NCBI RefSeq assembly: GCF_042665525.1
Contig: NZ_JBHTCQ010000003.1
Location: forward strand, 186,001-250,000
Source of the DNA: Allobogoriella alba
GTDB taxonomy: Bacteria > Actinomycetota > Actinomycetes > Actinomycetales > Actinomycetaceae
Direction: 5' to 3'
Length of the DNA stretch: 64,000 nt
Part shown: positions 8,238 to 16,434 of the stretch, piece by piece
How positions within the stretch are numbered: position 1 is the stretch's first letter
Layout of the letters: each line of letters starts with the position of its first letter
The notes under the pieces: generated by a model
What the model was told of the DNA's origin: nothing
What the model saw: the letters and a program-made list of their open reading frames with translations, nothing else
Databases searched by the model: none
Translations under genes and position numbers: made by a program

Positions 8238-9458
8238 TTACGCGATGCGGCGGTAGGCCGGGGTGGCCAGACCGACGACGGCGAGCGCGACGAGGACCGT
8301 CCCGAGCATGACCGTGGCCATCGCCACACCGTGCCCGCCGAGCGCCCCGACGATCGGGGAGATCGTGCCGGCGAGGCCCGCCTGGAGCGCGCCGACGGTC
8401 GCCGCCGCGGACCCGGCCCGCTCCCCGTGCTGGGAGAGCGCCAGCGCCGAGGCGTTCGGCATGAGGAGCGAGTTGGTGGACACCAGCAGGAACAGCGGCA
8501 CGAGGAGGGCGACGAGACCGCCGGTGCTGTGGTTGCCGGCCAGCGCGACGAGGAGCAGCCAGACCGCCAGGACGACCGCCGCCGGCGCGACCACCCGGAT
8601 GACGCCGAGCGGTGAGAAGCGCCCCATGAGCGCGGCGTTGATCTGGGACCCGGCCACGAGCCCCGCGCCGTTCAGCGCGAAGATGAGCGCGAACTGGGTC
8701 TCGGTGAGCCCGTACTCCTGCTGGAAGACGAAGGGTGAGCCCGAGACGTAGCACATGAGGCTGCCCAGGGCCAGGCCCGGCAGCACCGCCAGCGCCATGA
8801 ACTGCCGGTCCCGCAGCAGGTACCCGTAGCCGCGGAAGGCCGCGCGCAGCCCGTCCGCCCGGCGCCGTTCGGGCGGCAGGGTCTCGGGCAGCGCAAGCGC
8901 GACCACGCCGATCATCGCCGCCCCGAGCACGGCCAGCACGACGAAGGTCGAGCGCCACCCCCACAGGCTGGCGATGAGCCCGCCGGCTGTCGGCGCGAAC
9001 AGCGGCGCGACCCCGATGACCAGCATCAGGCGCGACATGAGCACGGAGGCGCCGGCGCCGCTGTACCGGTCGCGGATGACCGCCATCGCCGTCACGGTGG
9101 CGGTGGCGTTGGCGGCGCCCTGGAGGAAGCGCAGCACGACGAGCGGCCAGATGCCGGCGCTCACCGCGCACAGCACCGACAGCACGACGTGCAGGCCGAA
9201 CCCGACCAGCACCGGCAGCCGCCGGCCGTACCGGTCCGACAGCGGGCCGGTGAGCAGCTGCCCCGCGGCGCCGCCGACCAGCACTCCGGTGATGGTCGCC
9301 TGGACCAGGGTGTGTGAGGCCTCGAGCTCGTCGGCGACGACGGGGAGGGACGGCAGGTACATGTCCGTCGTCACGGCAGGCAGAGCCGCCATCGAGCCGA
9401 GGATGAGGACCAGTGATACGGGGGGCCGCGCTCTGGCGGGAAAACTCACGGATGCCAT
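8238..9458 (-). CDS. MFS efflux transporter, Bcr/CflA (DHA1) family
   Basis: The 406-residue protein has about 12 hydrophobic segments. It carries the family N-terminus with TDMYLPSLP in helix 1, GPLSDRYGRR in loop 2-3 (the MFS motif A) and QGAANATATVTAMAVIRDRY in helix 4, the region that marks Bcr/CflA transporters. These export drugs such as bicyclomycin, chloramphenicol or amino acids by proton antiport; the substrate here cannot be read. The ATG at 9458 has no clear ribosome site, and a GTG three codons in is an alternative. A LysR gene lies directly upstream in the same direction. Confidence 0.87.
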   Translation of the reverse strand: MASVSFPARARPPVSLVLILGSMAALPAVTTDMYLPSLPVVADELEASHTLVQATITGVLVGGAAGQLLTGPLSDRYGRRLPVLVGFGLHVVLSVLCAVSAGIWPLVVLRFLQGAANATATVTAMAVIRDRYSGAGASVLMSRLMLVIGVAPLFAPTAGGLIASLWGWRSTFVVLAVLGAAMIGVVALALPETLPPERRRADGLRAAFRGYGYLLRDRQFMALAVLPGLALGSLMCYVSGSPFVFQQEYGLTETQFALIFALNGAGLVAGSQINAALMGRFSPLGVIRVVAPAAVVLAVWLLLVALAGNHSTGGLVALLVPLFLLVSTNSLLMPNASALALSQHGERAGSAAATVGALQAGLAGTISPIVGALGGHGVAMATVMLGTVLVALAVVGLATPAYRRIA

Positions 9459-9531
9459 CGTGGCACGGACCCGACCCGTCGGCAGGGTCGACCAGCAGAT
9501 GGATGAGGGCGAGTCCGCCGTCCGGGCGCCC

Positions 9532-10437
9532 TCAGAGGGGCTCGAGCGCGGCCGCGACGCGGATCATCTGCTCCAGCACGGCGAGCGTCGCCGCGCGCGG
9601 CTCGGTGCGGGTCACGCGGTGCCGCACGAAGAGGCGGCGGTAGCCGAGCCCGGGCGGCGCGGCCCACTGGACGTTCTCCGGCAGGTGCCGGCGGATGGCG
9701 AGCTCCGGCAGCAGGGCGATGCCGAGGCCGGCGGCCACCATGGACAGGGCGACGTCGAAGTCGCGGTACCGGTGCGCGGCGCGGGCGGTGAGGCCCAGCT
9801 CGGTCGCGAGCCGGTCCAGGGCGCGGGCGGTCGCGCCGCTCTGCTGCGGAGCCAGCCAGGTGCGGTCCGCGAGCTCGAGAAGCCCGGTGGGCGCCGGCTC
9901 GCTCGCCGGCATGGCGACCACCCAGGGCTCGTCCAGGAAGGGCACGTCGAACGTGCCCGCCGGCGGCGGGGCCTGGACGGTCACGTCGTGCTCCGTTACG
10001 AGGAGGTCGAGCTCGCCGCGGCGCAGCGCCCGCTGGCCGTGCTCCTCCGCGACCTCGTGGACCACGAGGTCGATCCCGGGCAGTGCCTGCTCCAGCTCCT
10101 CCAGCAGCGGCACCAGGACGGCACGGATGACCGTCTGGAAGGCCCCGACCACGACGACGCCGGAGACGTTCCCCTCCAGCTCGGACAGTGCGCGGCGCGC
10201 CTCACCGAGCTCGGACTCGATCCGCTCCGCCGTCTCGGCCAGGAGCCGTCCTGCCGGGGTGAGCACGGCGCCGGCGGGCTGCCGGTCGAGCACGCGGATG
10301 CCCAGCTCGGACTCCAGACGAGCGATTTGCTGAGAGACGGCAGAAGGGCTCACATGCATCGCGTCGGCCGCCGCCAGGACTCCTCCGGACCGGCTGACAG
10401 CCAAGAGAAAACCAAGTCGGCGTGGGTCGATGTCCAT
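9532..10437 (-). CDS. LysR-family transcriptional regulator
   Basis: The 301-residue protein has an N-terminal winged HTH (residues 1-60: RRLGFLLAVSRSGGVLAAADAMHVSPSAVSQQIARLE) and a C-terminal periplasmic-binding-like effector domain. It is transcribed toward the MFS gene (73-bp gap) and divergent from the CBU_0592-type gene with 71 bp between starts. Either may be its target. TACAGT lies 8 nt upstream of the ATG, so transcription could be nearly leaderless. The effector is unknown. Confidence 0.9.
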   Translation of the reverse strand: MDIDPRRLGFLLAVSRSGGVLAAADAMHVSPSAVSQQIARLESELGIRVLDRQPAGAVLTPAGRLLAETAERIESELGEARRALSELEGNVSGVVVVGAFQTVIRAVLVPLLEELEQALPGIDLVVHEVAEEHGQRALRRGELDLLVTEHDVTVQAPPPAGTFDVPFLDEPWVVAMPASEPAPTGLLELADRTWLAPQQSGATARALDRLATELGLTARAAHRYRDFDVALSMVAAGLGIALLPELAIRRHLPENVQWAAPPGLGYRRLFVRHRVTRTEPRAATLAVLEQMIRVAAALEPL

Positions 10438-10508
10438 GTAGCAGAACTGTACTCCGGATACGGAAACATTCGATTGATCTTTACGAGATCAGGCCTCAGG
10501 CTGGAAGC

Positions 10509-11027
10509 ATGTCTGTGCTCCTCACCCTCGTTGCCGTGATCGGCTGGGTCGGCGTCGCCGTCCAGCTGATCGCGTATGCGCGCCTGTCCAGCGGCCGGCT
10601 GCGCGCGGGGTCGGTGAGCTATCAGGGCCTCAACGTCATGGGTGCCATGGCTGTCGGTGCGAGCTCTGCCGCCTCGGGTGCCTGGCCGTCCGCCGTCGCG
10701 AACGCGATCTGGATCGGCATCGGCGTCATCGCCATCATCGCACTGCGTCGCCACATCCTCGAGCGCCGGCTGGCGGCCGCCCGCCGCAAGGCGGTCGCCG
10801 TCGCCGAGTCGAGCTTCCGGCGCGCCGCACGGCGCTCGGTCGTCTCCCCCGCCGGCGCGACGACGGACGGTGACGTCGCCGTCGCCATCGCGGATGCCGA
10901 CGGCCCGGCCTCGGCGCAGCCCTCGTCCGAGTCCGCGGTGCCGGGCGGCGGTGGCGGCAAGGCGCCGACCCGCCCGCCGGGCCGCCGTCGGACGCGCCGG
11001 CGTCGTCGGTCACAGCTGGCCGCCTGA
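10509..11027 (+). CDS. Small integral membrane protein of the CBU_0592 type with basic disordered tail
   Basis: The 172-residue product has about three hydrophobic segments in the first 75 residues (TLVAVIGWVGVAVQLIAYA, then a NVMGAMAVGASSAASGAWPS stretch and IWIGIGVIAIIA). This matches the short membrane family found beside many regulators. After residue 80 it becomes Ala/Arg-rich and ends in RRTRRRRRSQLAA, an unstructured basic tail. No function is known for the family. The ATG at 10509 was chosen because the first helix begins at once; the ribosome site is poor. Confidence 0.7.
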   Translation: MSVLLTLVAVIGWVGVAVQLIAYARLSSGRLRAGSVSYQGLNVMGAMAVGASSAASGAWPSAVANAIWIGIGVIAIIALRRHILERRLAAARRKAVAVAESSFRRAARRSVVSPAGATTDGDVAVAIADADGPASAQPSSESAVPGGGGGKAPTRPPGRRRTRRRRRSQLAA

Positions 11028-11074
11028 CCCCCACGGCCACACTCTCCGTCAGGGCCGGGACCGAAGGAGAAGCG

Positions 11075-11989
11075 TCACGACCTGCCCTGCAGGCCGCGCA
11101 GCGTCCGGCGGGCGTCCTCGAGCGCGTCCTCGGCCTCCTCGGCCGCGGCCGTGGCCGAGTCGCGGGCGTCCTCGGCCATCTCGAGCCGGTCCTCGGCGTC
11201 CATGAGCGCGTGCTCCCGGTCCACGAGGCGACGGCGTAGCTCGTCGATCTCGGAGCGCAGCTGCAGCGCGCGGGCCTCGAGCCGGGAGACCTTCTCCTCC
11301 TGGGACTTGACCTCTCGACCGGCCTTCCGGGCCGCGCGCTCGGCCTCCTCGACGGCGGAACGGGCTCGCTCGGTGGCCGCCTTCCGCTCGGCCTCTTCGT
11401 CCTTGCCCGCCCGCGCGCGCCTCGGGGACGCCTTCCGGCCGGACGCGCGCGGCGCCGCCTCGCCCAGCGCATCGGGCACCGCCACCACGCCCTCGAGGTC
11501 GACGCTCCCGAGGCCGGTGGCACTCATCGGCTGGACGAGCAGCCCGGTGCGCAGCGCGGCGGCTGCGGTCTCGTCGGCCATCGCGGCCTGGAGGGTGTCG
11601 GCGGCCTGCTCCGCCACCGAGCCGCTGACCTTCTGGTCCTGCTCGGCGGCGAGGTCACGGCCCTTGTCGACGACCGCGGCGAGCAGCTTGCGCCGCTGCT
11701 GCCCGAGGGCGCGCAGCTGCTTCGCGTCGAGGTCGCCCTGCGCCCGGCGCAGCGTCTCGCCGAGCTCGAGGACCTGACCGATCTCCTCCGACATGTGCCG
11801 GACCATGAGGTTCACCAGCCAGGCCGCGGTCGACGGCTTCGCCAACCCCTGGATGGCCCAGGCGAGGTCGGTGTCGCCGTCCTTGCGGGCCTGCTTCGCC
11901 CGCGTGTTGCGGGTGGGCACGAAGTCCCCCAGGGGCAGCCCGTACAGCTCGTTCGCGACGGAGAGAAGGTCGGGGGACGGGCTCGGCAT
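11075..11989 (-). CDS. Uncharacterised helical/coiled-coil protein
   Basis: The 304-residue product has a conserved-looking head (LLSVANELYGLPLGDFVPTRNTRAKQ, then GLAKPSTAAWLVNL). The second half, about residues 195-300, is almost all Ala, Glu and Arg in heptads and must be a long coiled coil (EEAERAARKAGREVKSQEEKV). Proteins with this head are widespread in actinobacteria as conserved hypotheticals. I see no enzyme motif, signal peptide or membrane segment. The ATG at 11989 gives the natural start of the head region. The neighbours do not suggest a role. Confidence 0.75.
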   Translation of the reverse strand: MPSPSPDLLSVANELYGLPLGDFVPTRNTRAKQARKDGDTDLAWAIQGLAKPSTAAWLVNLMVRHMSEEIGQVLELGETLRRAQGDLDAKQLRALGQQRRKLLAAVVDKGRDLAAEQDQKVSGSVAEQAADTLQAAMADETAAAALRTGLLVQPMSATGLGSVDLEGVVAVPDALGEAAPRASGRKASPRRARAGKDEEAERKAATERARSAVEEAERAARKAGREVKSQEEKVSRLEARALQLRSEIDELRRRLVDREHALMDAEDRLEMAEDARDSATAAAEEAEDALEDARRTLRGLQGRS

Positions 11990-12038
11990 GAGCCCATTCA
12001 AGCGGACCCGGGCTGGCCCTGCTGACCGCGGCGCAGGC

Positions 12039-13724
12039 TCAGCCGGTGCGGGCGGCCGCGAGCGCCTCCGGGTCCGCGGTGTCGGCACGGCGTCGTGCGC
12101 CGAGCCGCGCGGAGAACGCCGGCACGTCCTCGGGCAGGTGATCACCACGCCAGGCGATGTGCTGGTCCTGCCGCACCAGGAGGTAGCGGGTCGTGTACTC
12201 CGCGGGCGCGAGCGCACGATCGAGCACGAGCACCTCGACGGGCAGGCCGGCGCGACCGGCCTCGTCCGCCCACGACCCGCCCGCCGCGCCGTCGTCGAAC
12301 GCCACGAGCGTGTACCAGGGGGCGAGCCGGTCGTAGAGGGAGGAGCCGTCGGGCAGCCAGAAGTGCGGCAACCGGCACCCCGGCACGGTCGAGGGCGTGT
12401 ACTCCCCCATCGTGTAGGCGGGCGCCTCGCCGTCGGGGACGATGATCGGCGAATCGGCGTAGGAGTAGCCGAAGTTCAGGCCCGCGGCGGCGAACTGCTG
12501 CACGTTGAGGTCGTACGCCAGGCGCCCGAGCTGCCGGCGAGCCCGCTCGCCCGCCGGTCCGTCGGCCTCCAGGTCCTCCGGGACGTCCGTGTCGCCGATC
12601 TTGCGCAGGTGGGACATGGCGAGCCGGGAGACCTGGTCGGTGATCGGCTGCCGCTCGGCGACGTAGGCGTCGAGGATGGACTCCTTGGCCCAGCCGTCGA
12701 CGACGGCTCCGAGCAGCCAGGCGAGGTTGAGGCCGTCGGCGATGCCCGCGTTCATCCCGTACCCCCCGTACGGCACCCACAGGTGGGCGGAATCCCCGGC
12801 CAGGAACACGCGGCGGTCACGGAACGTGTCGGCGACCAGGCGCCGGGCGGTCCAGTCCTCCTCCGAGATCACCCGGTAGGCGAAGTCCTCTGGGACGCCC
12901 AGGATGTCCCGGATGGCCCGGTCACGATCGACGCTGCCCCGCGCCGCCTCTTCCTCGCTGAGGTAGGTGTGCACGAGGAAGACGTCCTTGCCGTCGATGG
13001 CGTACACGTGGCCGTTGCGGCCGGAGCCGAAGGTGTAGCACCCCCAGCCGGGCGGGGCCTGCATGAGGTCGTAGAGGCCGGGGGCGGAGATGCACGTGGA
13101 CTGCACGCGCTGCAGGACCGGGTCGCCGTGCAGCCGCGCGCCGATGGCCTTGCGCACCATGGATCGGCCGCCGTCGGCACCGATGAGGTAGCGCGCCCGC
13201 ACCGATCCCGTCGTCCCGTCGGCGCGGCGGACGGACGCGGTCACGCCCTCCTCGTCCTGGGACACGGACTCGCAGCGCACGCCGTTGCGCAGCTCGGCGT
13301 GCTCCAGGGTGGTGACGTGGCGCTCGAGGATCGGTTCGAGGTACCGCTGGTTCACCCGGTGCGGCGGCTCCGGCGTCGCCCACGTGGTGTCCGGCCCGAC
13401 CGCGCCGCCGCGCCGCCGGTCCGCCCGGGAGGGGATCGGGATGCGGCCGAACTCCGTGCCGGTGACGCTCGTGCGGAAGACGATGTCCTGAGGATGCTCG
13501 GGCGGCAGGCCGGCGTCCCGGACCGTGTCCGCGACGCCGAGCCGCCGGAAGGCCTCCATGGTGCGCGCCGATACGTGGTTGCACTTCACGTTGGGCGGCT
13601 CGAGGTAGGGCCGTTCCTCCAGCACCACGGTGCGCACACCGCGTCCGTCGAGGTCCATCGCGGAGACCAGTCCTACCGGTCCGCCTCCGACGATGACGAC
13701 GTCGGCGTCGAGCTGTTCCGTCAT
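12039..13724 (-). CDS. FAD-dependent aromatic monooxygenase (PHBH fold)
   Basis: The 561-residue flavoprotein hydroxylase has all three diagnostic motifs: GxGxxG near residue 14 (IVGGGPVGLV), the DG motif (LIGADGGRS) and the GD motif (VFLAGDSAHLWVPYGGYGMNAGI). The length includes a C-terminal thioredoxin-like domain, as in MhpA, phenol hydroxylase and resorcinol-type enzymes. It would use NAD(P)H and O2 to hydroxylate a phenolic acid or related ring. The ATG at 13724 has a good ribosome site (GAAGGGA, 6 nt spacing). It lies 43 bp downstream of an MHS-family transporter gene and the two are probably one transcript controlled by the divergent LysR. No ring-cleavage gene is present, so the substrate is open. 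Confidence 0.88.
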   Translation of the reverse strand: MTEQLDADVVIVGGGPVGLVSAMDLDGRGVRTVVLEERPYLEPPNVKCNHVSARTMEAFRRLGVADTVRDAGLPPEHPQDIVFRTSVTGTEFGRIPIPSRADRRRGGAVGPDTTWATPEPPHRVNQRYLEPILERHVTTLEHAELRNGVRCESVSQDEEGVTASVRRADGTTGSVRARYLIGADGGRSMVRKAIGARLHGDPVLQRVQSTCISAPGLYDLMQAPPGWGCYTFGSGRNGHVYAIDGKDVFLVHTYLSEEEAARGSVDRDRAIRDILGVPEDFAYRVISEEDWTARRLVADTFRDRRVFLAGDSAHLWVPYGGYGMNAGIADGLNLAWLLGAVVDGWAKESILDAYVAERQPITDQVSRLAMSHLRKIGDTDVPEDLEADGPAGERARRQLGRLAYDLNVQQFAAAGLNFGYSYADSPIIVPDGEAPAYTMGEYTPSTVPGCRLPHFWLPDGSSLYDRLAPWYTLVAFDDGAAGGSWADEAGRAGLPVEVLVLDRALAPAEYTTRYLLVRQDQHIAWRGDHLPEDVPAFSARLGARRRADTADPEALAAARTG

Positions 13725-13767
13725 GCCGTTCCCTTCATGTCCGGCCCCTCCGAGGTGCTCGTGGTCG

Positions 13768-15096
13768 TCAGCGGATCGTCGCGAGGTCGCGCTCGCGCCC
13801 CTCGGGGGCCAGGAACAGGGCGCCGAGGCAGAGCACGAGCACGGCGATCCACACACCGCCGAGCAGCCCGATGCCGCCGGTCGAGGCGACGATCGAGCCG
13901 GCCACCATCGGGGTGAAGCCGGCGCCGATCGCGGAGGCACCCTGGAACGCCAGCGACGCGCCGGTGAAACGCACCGCGGTCGGGAAGAGCTCGGCGAGGA
14001 ACGCGGCGAGCGGACCGAGGATGATCCCCTGGATGCCCTGTCCGACGATGACGGCCACGGCGAAGAGGACCGTGGAGCCGCTGCCGGTGAGCATCAGCAG
14101 CGGGTAGGCGAAGGCGGCGGCAGCCACGATGCCGACGGCGATGACGGGGCGTCGGCCGAAGCGGTCGCTCAGCCGGGCGGACACCACCGTCATGACGAAG
14201 AGCGCGACGGCGGAGGCGACCTTGGCGTTCAGGGCACCGGTCTCGTCGGCGCCGCTGGCGGTCGCGTAGCTCAGGCCCCACACGCTCGCCATACCTGAGA
14301 TCGTCAGCTGGGTCATCGCGACCAGGACGCCGAGGATCAGCACCCGCGGGGCGCCGGTCAGGACCTGCATGAGCGGGACGCGCCGCTGCTCGGCCTCGCG
14401 GTCGAAGCTCAGGAACAGCGGGCTCTCCACGACCTTGAGGCGCACGAAGAGCCCGATCAGCACGAGGGCGACGCTGAGCAGGAAGGGCACCCGCCACCCC
14501 CAGGCCAGGAACTGCTCGCGCGGGAGCAAGGAGAACAGCCCGAGCATGCCCGCGGACAGGATCGACCCGGCTGGTGCGCCGAGGTTGGCGAAGGAGGCGG
14601 CGAAGCCGCGCCTGCCACCCGGGGCGTGCTCGAGCGCGATGAGCATGGCACCGCCCCATTCGCCGCCGACCGCGAACCCTTGGACGATGCGCAGCACGAT
14701 GAGCAGCATCGGGGCGGCGGCGCCGATCTGGGCGTAGGTGGGCAGGAGGCCGATGAGTGCCGTCGCCACGCCCATCATCAGCATCGTCACGACGAGCACG
14801 CCCTTCCGGCCGAGCTTGTCGCCGAAGTGGCCGAAGACGATGCCGCCCAGGGGCCGCGCGACGTAGCCGGCGGCGAGCGTGCCGAACGAGGCGACGGTCG
14901 CGAGCGCGGGCTCGAGGTTCGCGAAGAACACCGGGCTGAACACGAGGGCGGAGGCGCTCGCGTACAGCATGAAGTCGTAGAACTCGATCGCGCTGCCCAG
15001 GAAGCTGGAGGCGAGGATCCGACGCATCTGCGGCGTCTGGAGCGACTCCTGCTCGTGGGAGTCCGGCGCGTGCTCACGTGCGCGTGTGGTGCTCAT
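13768..15096 (-). CDS. MHS-family MFS transporter (metabolite:H+ symporter)
   Basis: The 442-residue, 12-helix protein carries MHS-family marks: ASSFLGSAIEFYDFMLY in helix 1, GHFGDKLGRKGVLV in loop 2-3, and RIVQGFAVGGEWGGAM in helix 4. Members import organic acids such as shikimate, ketoglutarate or aromatic acids with protons. The ATG at 15096 has GAAGGAGC 5 nt upstream. It is upstream of the flavin monooxygenase and divergent from a LysR gene. The joint reading is uptake plus first oxidation of one acid substrate. Confidence 0.88.
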   Translation of the reverse strand: MSTTRAREHAPDSHEQESLQTPQMRRILASSFLGSAIEFYDFMLYASASALVFSPVFFANLEPALATVASFGTLAAGYVARPLGGIVFGHFGDKLGRKGVLVVTMLMMGVATALIGLLPTYAQIGAAAPMLLIVLRIVQGFAVGGEWGGAMLIALEHAPGGRRGFAASFANLGAPAGSILSAGMLGLFSLLPREQFLAWGWRVPFLLSVALVLIGLFVRLKVVESPLFLSFDREAEQRRVPLMQVLTGAPRVLILGVLVAMTQLTISGMASVWGLSYATASGADETGALNAKVASAVALFVMTVVSARLSDRFGRRPVIAVGIVAAAAFAYPLLMLTGSGSTVLFAVAVIVGQGIQGIILGPLAAFLAELFPTAVRFTGASLAFQGASAIGAGFTPMVAGSIVASTGGIGLLGGVWIAVLVLCLGALFLAPEGRERDLATIR

Positions 15097-15203
15097 CGTT
15101 GAGGCTCCTTCGCGGGGCGGCCGCCTGGACCGGCCACCTGGACCGGCCCGGCATCGACATCGGGCGTGAGGAGTCTGCTGCGCCGCCCGCTGCTCATGCA
15201 ACG

Positions 15204-15224
15204 ACAAGTTTCTACAGAACTTGT
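15204..15224. promoter_or_regulatory. Perfect inverted repeat (7-7-7), candidate LysR operator
   Basis: ACAAGTT at 15204-15210 and AACTTGT at 15218-15224 form perfect arms around a 7-nt AT-rich spacer. The site lies in the 142-bp divergent space between the MHS transporter and lysR and abuts the lysR -10 box. That position suits autorepression plus activation of the divergent unit. Confidence 0.6.
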
Positions 15225-15225
15225 T

Positions 15226-15231
15226 TAGGAT
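15226..15231 (+). promoter_or_regulatory. -10 element TAGGAT of lysR
   Basis: TAGGAT is followed by 7 nt and GTG at 15239. This decides the start of the LysR gene and predicts a leaderless mRNA. The upstream TTG at 15221 would lie before the transcription start. Confidence 0.5.
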
Positions 15232-15238
15232 CTCTGAT

Positions 15239-16198
15239 GTGGAAGGCCTGTCCTCGCTGTCCCTCCGGCACCTCGAGTTCTTCTGCGCCGTCGTCGAGCA
15301 GGGATCGATCTCCGACGCCGCCCGGGAGCTGCGTGTCTCGGCCGGTGGCATCTCGACCGCGCTGACGCAGCTCGAGCGGCGGCTGGACGTCCAGCTCACG
15401 CTGCGCACGCGCGGCAGGGGCGTCGTCATCACTCCGGCGGGCCGACGGGTGTACGAGCATGCCCGCGAGGTGGCCACCGGCATCGAGGACATCCGGGCCG
15501 TCGCCGCGACGATGCGCGGCGAGCTGACCGGTTCGCTCCGTGTGGGCTTCTTCTCGACGCTCTCGCCGTGGCTGTTCCCGCGCATCGCCGAGCACTTCGC
15601 CACGCGGTTCCCCGGTGTGGACCTCCAGCTCGAGGAGGCCGGCTCGGCGGTGCTGCAGGAGCATCTGCTCGGCGGGGCCCTCGACGCCGCGCTGCTCTAC
15701 GAGAACCACCTCGTCGGCGGCGTCACGGCCTCCCGGCTGACTCCGGTGCGCCTGCAGCTGGCGGTCGCCCCCTCGCACCCGCTGGCGCGGTACGAGGCCG
15801 TCCCGCTGCACGCCCTCCGGGACGAGCCCGCCGTCATCCTGTCGGTCCGGCCGGCGACGGACCACGTCGAGGCCATCCTCCGCGAGGCGGGGATGACCCC
15901 GAACGTGCGGTGGCGCAGCGCGAACGTCGAGACGATCCGCTCGCTGGTGGCCCGAGGTCTGGGGTACTCAATCATCATGGGCCGCCCGTACGGGGACACG
16001 ACCTACGAGGGCATGCCCGTGGTCTACCGCCCCATCGCCGACGAACTCCCCCCGAACCACCTGGTGCTGGCCACGGCAGGCGGCGCCCGGCCGACCGCCA
16101 AGCTCGACGAGCTCCGGACCTTCTGCGAGCGCGTCTACGGCGACGACACCGCGCCGCGGGACCCGCTCCACGAGAGCCGCATGGGGCGACTGAGCTGA
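15239..16198 (+). CDS. LysR-family regulator of the divergent MHS/monooxygenase unit
   Basis: The 319-residue protein has an N-terminal HTH (LRHLEFFCAVVEQGSISDAARELRVSAGGISTALTQLE) and a LysR substrate-binding domain from about residue 95 (GSLRVGFFSTLSPWLFPRIAE). It is divergent from the MHS transporter, the usual LysR arrangement, so control of transporter and monooxygenase is inferred with fair confidence. The GTG at 15239 is preferred because a -10 box precedes it and the HTH follows directly. Only about 85 bp downstream the sequence changes to lower-GC accessory DNA. Confidence 0.9.
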   Translation: MEGLSSLSLRHLEFFCAVVEQGSISDAARELRVSAGGISTALTQLERRLDVQLTLRTRGRGVVITPAGRRVYEHAREVATGIEDIRAVAATMRGELTGSLRVGFFSTLSPWLFPRIAEHFATRFPGVDLQLEEAGSAVLQEHLLGGALDAALLYENHLVGGVTASRLTPVRLQLAVAPSHPLARYEAVPLHALRDEPAVILSVRPATDHVEAILREAGMTPNVRWRSANVETIRSLVARGLGYSIIMGRPYGDTTYEGMPVVYRPIADELPPNHLVLATAGGARPTAKLDELRTFCERVYGDDTAPRDPLHESRMGRLS

Positions 16199-16202
16199 CC
16201 CT

Positions 16203-16286
16203 TCAGCCGGACACGGCGCGAGAGGTGACCTGCAGCGTGATGCCGTCGCTCCACGGCACGAGCGGCGGGCGGGCCAGCGCCAGGCT
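16203..16286 (-). pseudogene. 3' remnant of an unidentified gene, about 25 codons before a TGA
   Basis: Reading leftward, 25 codons end in TGA at 16205-16203, and 24 of them have G or C in the third position (tail ...PWSDGITLQVTSRAVSG). This is the codon signature of a native high-GC gene. Upstream of about 16286 in the same frame the third-position bias stops (TAT, CAT, CCT, GAA), exactly where the lower-GC segment begins. I read it as the C-terminal stub of a gene cut by the accessory insertion. The family is not recognisable from so little. Confidence 0.4.
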
Positions 16287-16434
16287 ATAAGGATGTTCCG
16301 GTCCTGGATAGCGGGAGCACGCTGCGGAACGAATAGCGCCACCGTAACCGCTATGACAGGTTCCGATGCGTGGTTCGGTGGCCGAGCGAACGCATGTTGG
16401 CTCGACCTATCGTGATTCGATTGGGGAGATGGCG

